The position numbers were made by a program, and so were the translations under genes. A stretch of DNA of 64,000 bases from Glandiceps talaboti (lineage: Eukaryota > Hemichordata > Enteropneusta > Spengelidae). The notes under the pieces are model-generated. The model did not search any database and was not told where the DNA came from. It saw nothing but the letters and a program-made list of their open reading frames with translations. The number at the start of each line of letters is the position of its first letter. Position 1 is the stretch's first letter. Where the stretch lies: positions 27,571,449-27,635,448 of the forward strand of contig NC_135553.1 of NCBI RefSeq assembly GCF_964340395.1, given 5' to 3'. This document shows, one piece after another, positions 11,601-26,600 of the stretch.

Positions 11601-14600
11601 TGGACCTCATATCAAAGTCTATGTTGTAATTGGACCTCATATCATAGTCTATGTTGTAATTGGACCTCATATCAAAGTCTATGTTGTAATTGGACCTCAT
11701 ATCAAAGTCTGTGTTGTAATTTGACCTCATATCATAGTCTATGTTGTAATTGGACCTCATATCAAAGTCTATGCTGTAATTGGACCACATGTCAAAGTCT
11801 ATGTTGTAATTGGACCTCATATCATAGTCTGTGTTGTAATTGGACCTCATATCAAAGTCTATGTTGTAATTGGACCTCATATCATAGTCTATGTTGTAAT
11901 TGGACCTCATATCATAGTCTATGTTTTAATTGGACCTCATATCAAAGTCTATGTTGTAATTGGACCTCATATCATAGTCTATGTTGTAATTGGACCTCAT
12001 ATCAAAGTCTATGTTGTAATTGGACCACATGTCAAAGTCTATGTTGTAATTGGACCTCATATCAAAGTCTGTGTTGTAATTTGACCTCATATCATAGTCT
12101 ATGTTGTAATTGGACCTCATATCAAAGTCTATGTTGTAATTGGACCACATGTCAAAGTCTATGTTGTAATTGGACCTCATATCATAGTCTATGTTGTAAT
12201 TGGACCACATGTCAAAGTCTATGTTGTAATTGGACCACATGTCAAAGTCTATGTTGTAATTGGACCTCATACCAAAGTCTATGTTGTAATTGGACCACAT
12301 GTCAAAGTCTATGTTGTAATTGGACCTCATATCATAGTCTATGTTGTAATTGGACCACATGTCAAAGTCTATGTTGTAATTGGACCTCATATCAAAGTCT
12401 ATGTTGTAATTGGACCTCATATCAAAGTCTGTGTTGTAATTTGACCTCATATCAAACTCTATGTTGTAATTGGACCTCATATCATAGTCTATGTTGTAAT
12501 TCGACCTCATATCATAATCTATGTTGTAATTGGACCCCATATCAAAGTCTATGTTGTAATTGGACCTCATATCAAAGTCTATGTTGTAATTGGACCTCAT
12601 ATCATAGTCTATGTTGTAATTGGACCTCATATCATAGTCTATGTTGTAATTGGACCTCATATCAAAGTCTATGTTGTAATTGGACCTCATATCAAAGTCT
12701 ATGTTGTATTTAAGTGATGTCAGTCCCTAGTCTATGTTTTTTGGTAAATTCCCATTTCATATCAATTTGTCAAAACTGAATGTGTGTGTGTGTGTGGGGG
12801 GGGGGGGGTAGTCCTTGACTTAAGCCATGTCATATGTATACAGGTTTGGTAACTTACAGCAAAGTTGTCTTTTTGTGTGCCAAGCTGAATTATTTATGTT
12901 TTTCAAAAATACCCTGCATGAATATGTTTCATTTCTCATACACCTGACTCTTTGCCCTTATTCCATTTGATATACATTCTTTCCTCCATTTTATCATTTC
13001 CATGGGATCCATTTCAACAGCATGAAATGACATACATGGAAGATGATGGGGATGATTGTTGTCATGGCAGTGATGATAGTAGTGATGATGAGCATCTTAG
13101 TGCCGAGCATAAGAAATATTCTGAGGTAGACGTTATGATTTAGATTTAGTTGTAATGTGAATGAAAACCATGCAGCTGATAATAGTACCCTACATGTCAG
13201 CTGATAATAGTACCCTACATGTCAACTGATAATAGTACCCTACATGTCAACTGATAGTAGTACCCTACATGTCAACTGATAATAGTACCCTACATGTCAA
13301 CTGATAATAGTACCCTACATGTCAACTGATAGTAGTACCCTACATGTCAACTGATAGTAGTACCCTACATGTCAACTGATAATAGTACCCTACATGTCAA
13401 CTGATAATAGTACCCTACATGTCAACTGATAATAGTACCCTACATATCAACTGATAGTAGTACCCTACATGTCAACTGATAATAGTACCCTACATGTCAA
13501 CTGATAATAGTACCCTACATGTCAACTGATAATAGTACCCTACATGTCAACTTATAATAGTACCCTACATGTCAACTGATAATAGTACCCTACATGTCAA
13601 CTGATAATAGTACCCTACATGTCAGCTGATAATAGTACCCTACATGTCAACTGATAATAGTACCCTACATGTCAACTGATAATAGTACCCTACCGGTACA
13701 TGTCAACTGATAATAGTACCCTACATGTCAACTGATAATATTACCCTACATGTCAACTGATAATATTACCCTACATGTCAACTGATAATAGTACCCTACA
13801 TGTCAACTGATAATGGTACCCTACATGTCAACTGATAATAGTACCCTACATGTCAGCTGATAATAGTACCCTACATGTCAGCTGATAATAGTACCCTACA
13901 TGTCAACTGATAACAGTACCCTACATGTCAACTGATAATAGTATCCTACATGTCAACTGATAATGGTACCCTACATGTCAACTGATAATAGTACCCTACA
14001 TGTCAAGTGATAATAGTACCCTACATGTCAACTGATAACAGTACCCTACATGTCAACTGATAATAGTACCCTACATGTCAACTGATAATAGTACCCTACA
14101 TGTCAACTGATAATAGTACCCTACATGTCAGCTGATAATAGTACCCTACATGTCAACTGATAATCGTACCCTACATGTCAACTGATAATAGTACCCTACA
14201 TGTCAACTGATAATAGTACCCTACATGTCAGCTGATAATAGTACCCTACATGTCAACTGATAATGGTACCCTACATGTCAGCTGATAATAGTACCCTACA
14301 TGTCAACTGATAATAGTACCCTACATGTCAACTGATAATAGTACCCTACATGTCAGCTGATAATAGTACCCTACATGTCAACTGATAATGGTACCCTACA
14401 TGTCAACTGATAATAGTACCCTACATGTCAGCTGATAATAGTACCCTACATGTCAACTGATAACAGTACCCTACATGTCAACTGATAATAGTACCCTACA
14501 TGTCAACTGATAATAGTACCCTACATGTCAGCTGATAGTAGTACCCTACATGCCAACTGATAATAGTACCCTACATGTCAACTGATAATGGTACCCTACA

Positions 14601-17600
14601 TGTCAACTGATAATAGTACCCTACATGTCAACTGATAATAGTACCCTACATGTCAACTGATAATAGTACCCTACATGTCAGCTGATAATAGTACCCTACA
14701 TGTCAACTGATAACAGTACCCTACATGTCAACTGATAATAGTACCCTACATGTCAACTGATAATAGTATCCTACATGTCAACTGATAATAGTACCCTACA
14801 TGTCAGCTGATAATAGTACCCTACATGTCAACTGATAATAGTATCCTACATGTCAACTGATAATAGTACCCTACATGTCAACTGATAATAGTATCCTACA
14901 TGTCAACTGATAATAGTACCCTACATGTCAACTGATAATAGTACCCTACATGTCAACTGATAATAGTACCCTACATGTCAACTGATAATGGTACCCTACA
15001 TGTCAACTGATAATAGTACCCTACATGTCAGCTGATAATAGTACCCTACATGTCAACTGATAATAGTACCCTACATGTCAACTGATAATAGTACCCTACA
15101 TGTCAACTGATAATAGTACCCTACATGTCAACTGATAATAGTACCCTACATGTCAACTGATAATAGTACCCTACATGTCAGCTGATAATAGTATCCTACA
15201 TGTCAACTGATAATAGTACCCTACATGTCAACTGATAATAGTACCCTACATGTCAACTGATAATAGTATCCTACATGTCAACTGATAATAGTACCCTACA
15301 TGTCAACTGATAATAGTACCCTACATGACAACTGATAATAGTACCCTACATGTCAACTGATAATAGTACCCTACATGTCAACTGATAATAGTATCCTACA
15401 TGTCAACTGATAATAGTACCCTACATGTCAACTGATAATAGTACCCTACATGTCAACTGATAATGGTACCCTACATGTCAGCTGATAACAGTACCCTACA
15501 TGTCAGCTGATAAAAGTACCCTACATGTCAACTGATAATAGTACCCTATATGTCAACTGATAACAGTACCCTACATGTCAACTGATAATAGTACCCTACA
15601 TGTCAACTGATAACAGTACATATATACCCTACATGTCAACTGATAACAGTACCCTACATGTCAACTGATAATAGTACCCTACATGTCAACTGATAACAGT
15701 ACATATATACCCTACATGTCAACTGATAATAGTACCCTACATGTCAACTGATAATAGTACCCTACATGTCAACTGATAATCGTACCCTACATGTCAACTG
15801 ATAATAGTACCCTACATGTCAACTGATAATAGTATCCTACATGTCAGCTGATAATAGTACCCTACATGTCAACTGATAATAGTACCCTACATGTCAGCTG
15901 ATAATAGTACCCTACATGTCAGCTGATAATAGTACCCTACATGTCAGCTGATAATAGTACCCTACATGTCAACTGATAATAGTATCCTACATGTCAACTG
16001 ATAATAGTACCCTACATGTCAGCTGATAGTAGTATCCTACATGTCAACTGATAATAGTACCCTACATGTCAACTGATAATAGTACCCTACATGTCAACTG
16101 ATAATAGTATCCTACATGTCAACTGATAATAGTATCCTACATGTCAACTGATAATAGTATCCTACATGTCAACTGATAATAGTACCCTACATGTCAGCTG
16201 ATAATAGTATCCTACATGTCAACTGATAATAGTACCCTACATGTCAGCTGATAATAGTACCCTACATGTCAACTGATAATAGTATCCTACATGTCAACTG
16301 ATAATAGTACCCTACATGTCAACTGATAATAGTATCCTACATGTCAACTGATAATAGTACCCTACATGTCAACTGATAATAGTACCCTACATGTCAACTG
16401 ATAATAGTACCCTACATGTCAACTGATAATGGTACCCTACATGTCAACTGATAATAGTACCCTACATGTCAGCTGATAATAGTACCCTACATGTCAACTG
16501 ATAATAGTACCCTACATGTCAACTGATAATAGTACCCTACATGTCAACTGATAATAGTACCCTACATGTCAACTGATAATAGTACCCTACATGTCAACTG
16601 ATAATGGTACCCTACATGTCAGCTGATAATAGTACCCTACATGTCAGCTGATAATAGTACCCTACATGTCAACTGATAATAGTATCCTACATGTCAACTG
16701 ATAATAGTACCCTACATGTCAACTGATAATAGTACCCTACATGTCAACTGATAATAGTACCCTACATGTCAACTGATAATAGTACCCTACATGTCAACTG
16801 ATAATAGTACCCTACATGTCAACTGATAATAGTACCCAACATGTCAACTGATAATAGTACCCTACATGTCAACTGATAATGGTACCCTACATGTCAGCTG
16901 ATAACAGTACCCTACATGTCAGCTGATAATAGTACCCTACATGTCAACTGATAATAGTACCCTACATGTCAACTGATAACAGTACCCTACATGTCAACTG
17001 ATAATAGTACCCTACATGTCAACTGATAATAGTACCCTACATGTCAGCTGATAATAGTACCCTACATGTCAACTGATAATAGTATCCTACATGTCAACTG
17101 ATAATAGTACCCTACATGTCAACTGATAATAGTACCCTACATGTCAACTGATAATGGTACCCTACATGTCAACTGATAATGGTACCCTACATGTCAGCTG
17201 ATAACAGTACCCTACATGTCAGCTGATAAAAGTACCCTACATGTCAACTGATAATAGTACCCTATATGTCAACTGATAACAGTACCCTACATGTCAACTG
17301 ATAATAGTACCCTACATGTCAACTGATAACAGTACATATATACCCTACATGTCAACTGATAACAGTACCCTACATGTCAACTGATAATAGTACCCTACAT
17401 GTCAACTGATAACAGTACATATATACCCTACATGTCAACTGATAATAGTACCCTACATGTCAACTGATAATAGTACCCTACATGTCAACTGATAATCGTA
17501 CCCTACATGTCAACTGATAATAGTACCCTACATGTCAACTGATAATAGTATCCTACATGTCAGCTGATAATAGTACCCTACATGTCAACTGATAATAGTA

Positions 17601-20600
17601 CCCTACATGTCAGCTGATAATAGTACCCTACATGTCAGCTGATAATAGTACCCTACATGTCAGCTGATAATAGTACCCTACATGTCAGCTGATAATAGTA
17701 TCCTACATGTCAACTGATAATAGTACCCTACATGTCAGCTGATAGTAGTATCCTACATGTCAACTGATAATAGTACCCTACATGTCAACTGATAATAGTA
17801 CCCTACATGTCAACTGATAATAGTATCCTACATGTCAACTGATAATAGTATCCTACATGTCAACTGATAATAGTATCCTACATGTCAACTGATAATAGTA
17901 TCCTACATGTCAACTGATAATAGTACCCTACATGTCAGCTGATAATAGTATCCTACATGTCAACTGATAATAGTACCCTACATGTCAGCTGATAATAGTA
18001 CCCTACATGTCAACTGATAATAGTATCCTACATGTCAACTGATAATAGTACCCTACATGTCAACTGATAATAGTATCCTACATGTCAACTGATAATAGTA
18101 CCCTACATGTCAACTGATAATAGTACCCTACATGTCAACTGATAATAGTACCCTACATGTCAACTGATAATGGTACCCTACATGTCAACTGATAATAGTA
18201 CCCTACATGTCAGCTGATAATAGTACCCTACATGTCAACTGATAATAGTACCCTACATGTCAACTGATAATAGTACCCTACATGTCAACTGATAATAGTA
18301 CCCTACATGTCAACTGATAATAGTACCCTACATGTCAACTGATAATGGTACCCTACATGTCAGCTGATAATAGTACCCTACATGTCAGCTGATAATAGTA
18401 CCCTACATGTCAACTGATAATAGTATCCTACATGTCAACTGATAATAGTACCCTACATGTCAACTGATAATAGTACCCTACATGTCAACTGATAATAGTA
18501 CCCTACATGTCAACTGATAATAGTACCCTACATGTCAACTGATAATAGTACCCTACATGTCAACTGATAATAGTACCCAACATGTCAACTGATAATAGTA
18601 CCCTACATGTCAACTGATAATGGTACCCTACATGTCAGCTGATAACAGTACCCTACATGTCAGCTGATAATAGTACCCTACATGTCAACTGATAATAGTA
18701 CCCTACATGTCAACTGATAACAGTACCCTACATGTCAACTGATAATAGTACCCTACATGTCAACTGATAATAGTACCCTACATGTCAGCTGATAATAGTA
18801 CCCTACATGTCAACTGATAATAGTATCCTACATGTCAACTGATAATAGTACCCTACATGTCAACTGATAATAGTATCCTACATGTCAACTGATAATAGTA
18901 CCCTACATGTCAACTGATAATAGTACCCTACATGTCAACTGATAATAGTACCCTACATGTCAACTGATAATGGTACCCTACATGTCAACTGATAATAGTA
19001 CCCTACATGTCAGCTGATAATAGTACCCTACATGTCAACTGATAATAGTACCCTACATGTCAACTGATAATAGTACCCTACATGTCAACTGATAATAGTA
19101 CCCTACATGTCAACTGATAATAGTACCCTACATGTCAACTGATAATAGTACCCTACATGTCAGCTGATAATAGTATCCTACATGTCAACTGATAATAGTA
19201 CCCTACATGTCAACTGATAATAGTACCCTACATGTCAACTGATAATAGTATCCTACATGTCAACTGATAATAGTACCCTACATGTCAACTGATAATAGTA
19301 CCCTACATGACAACTGATAATAGTACCCTACATGTCAACTGATAATAGTACCCTACATGTCAACTGATAATAGTATCCTACATGTCAACTGATAATAGTA
19401 CCCTACATGTCAACTGATAATAGTACCCTACATGTCAACTGATAATGGTACCCTACATGTCAGCTGATAACAGTACCCTACATGTCAGCTGATAAAAGTA
19501 CCCTACATGTCAACTGATAATAGTACCCTATATGTCAACTGATAACAGTACCCTACATGTCAACTGATAATAGTACCCTACATGTCAACTGATAACAGTA
19601 CATATATACCCTACATGTCAACTGATAACAGTACCCTACATGTCAACTGATAATAGTACCCTACATGTCAACTGATAACAGTACATATATACCCTACATG
19701 TCAACTGATAATAGTACCCTACATGTCAACTGATAATAGTACCCTACATGTCAACTGATAATCGTACCCTACATGTCAACTGATAATAGTACCCTACATG
19801 TCAACTGATAATAGTATCCTACATGTCAGCTGATAATAGTACCCTACATGTCAACTGATAATAGTACCCTACATGTCAGCTGATAATAGTACCCTACATG
19901 TCAGCTGATAATAGTACCCTACATGTCAGCTGATAATAGTACCCTACATGTCAACTGATAATAGTATCCTACATGTCAACTGATAATAGTACCCTACATG
20001 TCAGCTGATAGTAGTATCCTACATGTCAACTGATAATAGTACCCTACATGTCAACTGATAATAGTACCCTACATGTCAACTGATAATAGTATCCTACATG
20101 TCAACTGATAATAGTATCCTACATGTCAACTGATAATAGTATCCTACATGTCAACTGATAATAGTACCCTACATGTCAGCTGATAATAGTATCCTACATG
20201 TCAACTGATAATAGTACCCTACATGTCAGCTGATAATAGTACCCTACATGTCAACTGATAATAGTATCCTACATGTCAACTGATAATAGTACCCTACATG
20301 TCAACTGATAATAGTATCCTACATGTCAACTGATAATAGTACCCTACATGTCAACTGATAATAGTACCCTACATGTCAACTGATAATAGTACCCTACATG
20401 TCAACTGATAATGGTACCCTACATGTCAACTGATAATAGTACCCTACATGTCAGCTGATAATAGTACCCTACATGTCAACTGATAATAGTACCCTACATG
20501 TCAACTGATAATAGTACCCTACATGTCAACTGATAATAGTACCCTACATGTCAACTGATAATAGTACCCTACATGTCAACTGATAATGGTACCCTACATG

Positions 20601-23600
20601 TCAGCTGATAATAGTACCCTACATGTCAGCTGATAATAGTACCCTACATGTCAACTGATAATAGTATCCTACATGTCAACTGATAATAGTACCCTACATG
20701 TCAACTGATAATAGTACCCTACATGTCAACTGATAATAGTACCCTACATGTCAACTGATAATAGTACCCTACATGTCAACTGATAATAGTACCCTACATG
20801 TCAACTGATAATAGTACCCAACATGTCAACTGATAATAGTACCCTACATGTCAACTGATAATGGTACCCTACATGTCAGCTGATAACAGTACCCTACATG
20901 TCAGCTGATAATAGTACCCTACATGTCAACTGATAATAGTACCCTACATGTCAACTGATAACAGTACCCTACATGTCAACTGATAATAGTACCCTACATG
21001 TCAACTGATAATAGTACCCTACATGTCAGCTGATAATAGTACCCTACATGTCAACTGATAATAGTATCCTACATGTCAACTGATAATAGTACCCTACATG
21101 TCAACTGATAATAGTACCCTACATGTCAACTGATAATGGTACCCTACATGTCAACTGATAATGGTACCCTACATGTCAGCTGATAACAGTACCCTACATG
21201 TCAGCTGATAAAAGTACCCTACATGTCAACTGATAATAGTACCCTATATGTCAACTGATAACAGTACCCTACATGTCAACTGATAATAGTACCCTACATG
21301 TCAACTGATAACAGTACATATATACCCTACATGTCAACTGATAACAGTACCCTACATGTCAACTGATAATAGTACCCTACATGTCAACTGATAACAGTAC
21401 ATATATACCCTACATGTCAACTGATAATAGTACCCTACATGTCAACTGATAATAGTACCCTACATGTCAACTGATAATCGTACCCTACATGTCAACTGAT
21501 AATAGTACCCTACATGTCAACTGATAATAGTATCCTACATGTCAGCTGATAATAGTACCCTACATGTCAACTGATAATAGTACCCTACATGTCAGCTGAT
21601 AATAGTACCCTACATGTCAGCTGATAATAGTACCCTACATGTCAGCTGATAATAGTACCCTACATGTCAGCTGATAATAGTATCCTACATGTCAACTGAT
21701 AATAGTACCCTACATGTCAGCTGATAGTAGTATCCTACATGTCAACTGATAATAGTACCCTACATGTCAACTGATAATAGTACCCTACATGTCAACTGAT
21801 AATAGTATCCTACATGTCAACTGATAATAGTATCCTACATGTCAACTGATAATAGTATCCTACATGTCAACTGATAATAGTATCCTACATGTCAACTGAT
21901 AATAGTACCCTACATGTCAGCTGATAATAGTATCCTACATGTCAACTGATAATAGTACCCTACATGTCAGCTGATAATAGTACCCTACATGTCAACTGAT
22001 AATAGTATCCTACATGTCAACTGATAATAGTACCCTACATGTCAACTGATAATAGTATCCTACATGTCAACTGATAATAGTACCCTACATGTCAACTGAT
22101 AATAGTACCCTACATGTCAACTGATAATAGTACCCTACATGTCAACTGATAATGGTACCCTACATGTCAACTGATAATAGTACCCTACATGTCAGCTGAT
22201 AATAGTACCCTACATGTCAACTGATAATAGTACCCTACATGTCAACTGATAATAGTACCCTACATGTCAACTGATAATAGTACCCTACATGTCAACTGAT
22301 AATAGTACCCTACATGTCAACTGATAATGGTACCCTACATGTCAGCTGATAATAGTACCCTACATGTCAGCTGATAATAGTACCCTACATGTCAACTGAT
22401 AATAGTATCCTACATGTCAACTGATAATAGTACCCTACATGTCAACTGATAATAGTACCCTACATGTCAACTGATAATAGTACCCTACATGTCAACTGAT
22501 AATAGTACCCTACATGTCAACTGATAATAGTACCCTACATGTCAACTGATAATAGTACCCAACATGTCAACTGATAATAGTACCCTACATGTCAACTGAT
22601 AATGGTACCCTACATGTCAGCTGATAACAGTACCCTACATGTCAGCTGATAATAGTACCCTACATGTCAACTGATAATAGTACCCTACATGTCAACTGAT
22701 AACAGTACCCTACATGTCAACTGATAATAGTACCCTACATGTCAACTGATAATAGTACCCTACATGTCAGCTGATAATAGTACCCTACATGTCAACTGAT
22801 AATAGTATCCTACATGTCAACTGATAATAGTACCCTACATGTCAACTGATAATAGTACCCTACATGTCAACTGATAATGGTACCCTACATGTCAGCTGAT
22901 AATAGTACCCTACATGTCAGCTGATAATAGTACCCTACATGTCAACTGATAATAGTATCCTACATGTCAACTGATGATAGTACCCTACATGTCAACTGAT
23001 GATAGTACCCTACATGTCAACTGATAATAGTACCCTACATGTCAACTGATAATAGTACCCTACATGTCAACTGATAATAGTATCCTACATGTCAACTGAT
23101 AATAGTACCCTACATGTCAGCTGATAATGGTACCCTACATGTCAGCTGATAACAGTACCCTACATGTCAGCTGATAATAGTACCCTACATGTCAACTGAT
23201 AATAGTACCCTACATGTCAACTGATAACAGTACCCTACATGTCAACTGATAATAGTACCCTACATGTCAACTGATAATAGTACCCTACATGTCAACTGAT
23301 AATGGTACCCTACATGTCAACTGATAACAGTACATATATACCCTACATGTCAACTGATAATAGTACCCTACATGTCAACTGATAATAGTACCCTACATGT
23401 CAGCTGATAATAGTACCCTACATGTCAGCTGATAATAGTACCCTACATGTCAACTGATAATAGTATCCTACATGTCAACTGATAATAGTACCCTACATGT
23501 CAGCTGATAGTAGTATCCTACATGTCAACTGATAATAGTACCCTACATGTCAACTGATAATAGTACCCTACATGTCAACTGATAATAGTATCCTACATGT

Positions 23601-26600
23601 CAACTGATAATAGTACCCTACATGTCAACTGATAATAGTACCCTACATGTCAACTGATAATAGTACCCTACTTGTCAACTGATAATAGTACCCTACATGT
23701 CAACTGATAATAGTGTCCTACATGTCAACTGATAATAGTACCCTACTTGTCAACTGATATTAGTACCCTACATGTCAACTGATAATAGTATCCTACATGT
23801 CAACTGATAATAGTACCCTACTTGTCAACTGATAATAGTACCCTACATGTCAACTGATAATAGTATCCTACATGTCAGCTGATAATAGTACCCTACATGT
23901 CAACTGATAATAGTACCCTACATGTCAACTGATAATAGTACCCTACATGTCAACTGATAATAGTATCCTACATGTCAACTGATAATAGTACCCTACTTGT
24001 CAACTGATAATAGTACCCTACATGTCAACTGATAATAGTATCCTACATGTCAACTGATAATAGTACCCTACATGTCAACTGATAATAGTACCCTACATGT
24101 CAACTGATAATAGTACCCTACATGTCAACTGATAATAGTATCCTACATGTCAACTGATAATAGTACCCTACTTGTCAACTGATAATAGTACCCTACATGT
24201 CAACTGATAATAGTATCCTACATGTCAACTGATAATAGTACCCTACTTGTCAACTGATAATGGTACCCTACATGTCAACTGATAATAGTATCCTACATGT
24301 CAACTGATAATAGTATCCTACATGTCAACTGATAATAGTACCCTACATGTCAACTGATAATAGTATCCTACATGTCAACTGATAATAGTACCCTACATGT
24401 CAACTGATAATAGTACCCTACATGTCAACTGATAATAGTACCCTACATGTCAACTGATAATAGTATCCTACATGTCAACTGATAATAGTACCCTACATGT
24501 AAGCTGATAATAGTACCCTACATGTCAACTGATAATAGTATCCTACATGTCAACTGATAATAGTATCCTACATGTCAACTGATAATAGTATCCTACATGT
24601 AAGCTGATAATAGTACCCTACATGTCAACTGATAATAGTATCCTACATGTCAACTGATAATAGTACCCTACATGTCAACTGATAATAGTACCCTACATGT
24701 CAACTGATAATAGCATCCTACATGTCAACTGATAATAGTATCCTACATGTCAACTGATAATAGTACCCTACATGTCAACTGATAATAGTACCCTACATGT
24801 CAACTGATAATAGTACCCTACATGTCAACTGATAATGGTACCCTACATGTCAACTGATAATAGTATCCTACATGTCAACTGATAATAGTACCCTACATGT
24901 CAACTGATAATAGTACCCTACATGTCAACTGATAATAGTACCCTACATGTCAACTGATAATAGTATCCTACATGTCAACTGATAATAGTACCCTACATGT
25001 CAGCTGATAATAGTACCCTACATGTCAACTGATAATAGCATCCTACATGTCAACTGATAATAGTATCCTACATGTCAACTGATAATAGTACCCTACATGT
25101 CAACTGATAATAGTACCCTACTTGTCAACTGATAATAGTACCCTACATGTCAACTGATAATAGTACCCTACATGTCAACTGACAATAGTACCTTACATGT
25201 CAACTGATAATAGTACCCTACATGTCAACTGATAATAGTATCCTACATGTCAACTGATAATAGTACCCTACTTGTCAACTGATAATAGTACCCTACATGT
25301 CAACTGATAATAGTATCGTACATGTCAACTGATAATAGTACCCTACATGTCAACTGATAATAGCATCCTACATGTCAACTGATAATAGTACCCTACATGT
25401 CAACTGATAATAGTATCGTACTTGTCAACTGATAATAGTACCCTACATGTCAACTGATAATAGCATCCTACATGTCAACTGATAATAGTACCCTACATGT
25501 CAACTGATAATAGTATCCTACATGTCAACTGATAATAGTACCCTACTTGTCAACTGATAATAGTACCCTACATGTCAACTGATAATAGCATCCTACATGT
25601 CAACTGATAATAGTACCCTACATGTCAGCTGATAATAGTACCCTACATGTCAACTGATAATAGTACCCTACATGTCAACTGATAACAGTACCCTACATGT
25701 CAACTGATAATAGTATCCTACATGTCAGCTGATAATAGTACCCTACTTGTCAACTGATAATAGTACCCTACATGTCAACTGATAATAGCATCCTACATGT
25801 CAACTGATAATAGTACCCTACATGTCAGCTGATAATAGTACCCTACATGTCAACTGATAATAGTACCCTACATGTCAACTGATAACAGTACCCTACATGT
25901 CAACTGATAATAGTACCCTACTTGTCAACTGATAATAGTACCCTACTTGTCAACTGATAATAGTACCCTACATGTCAGCTGATAATAGTACCCTACATGT
26001 CTTTGTATTTGCTGCCATATTTATAATATTATTCCCACTATTGTCAATCCGGATGATCATATACAAGTATTTGATTTTGATTTACTCTTATTTTCATTTT
26101 TACCCCAAGTTGACTTGTTATGTACCACATTGTGTGCTTGGCAAATTCCATGAAAGGTACAGAAATGAAATGTTTCCTGTGGTCAGCACCATATTTGCAA
26201 ATATTAAATATTGTTGTGCTAGATAAAATGTTGTTTGCACAATTCTGTAAAACAAGTTCTCCTGATAATGATTTCCCTATAACTCAATATCCAAGATATT
26301 ATTTGCTAATCCTTCTGTGCAGGTCATCCCCATGGAAACAGCCTTCACATCAGGTCATCTCCATGGAAAGGACCTGCACATCTGTTCATTCCCATTGATA
26401 TAGTCATATGTTGTCAATTGTAATGTACAAATGAATGTATTAAGTAAGTCGATCAGTTTAGTCTTTGGTTGTTGTTTTGTCTTCATCAAGGCATGTACTT
26501 CACTAACATTGAGTCATTTCTCTTCTCTATATGTATCTACTTTTGCTTTTCTTAAAATTCTTTGTGTGTGGTTATAACACGAAAGATCATGCCATATCAG

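Noticed and set aside
10661-12712. Long repetitive open frames ([10 protein letters not shown] and [10 protein letters not shown] type)
   Set aside because: They exist because the unit is 30 bp, a multiple of 3, with no stop in those frames. They run on both strands and begin and end with the array.
13170-26000. CRISPR-like array
   Set aside because: The units are directly adjacent with no unique spacers, and the setting is an animal intron.
26323-26353. Extra 31-nt Cav3 exon reading [10 protein letters not shown]
   Set aside because: Its donor (gtcatc) is poor and the sequence is one unit of a short local repeat. The frame is satisfied without it by using the acceptor at 26604-26605.
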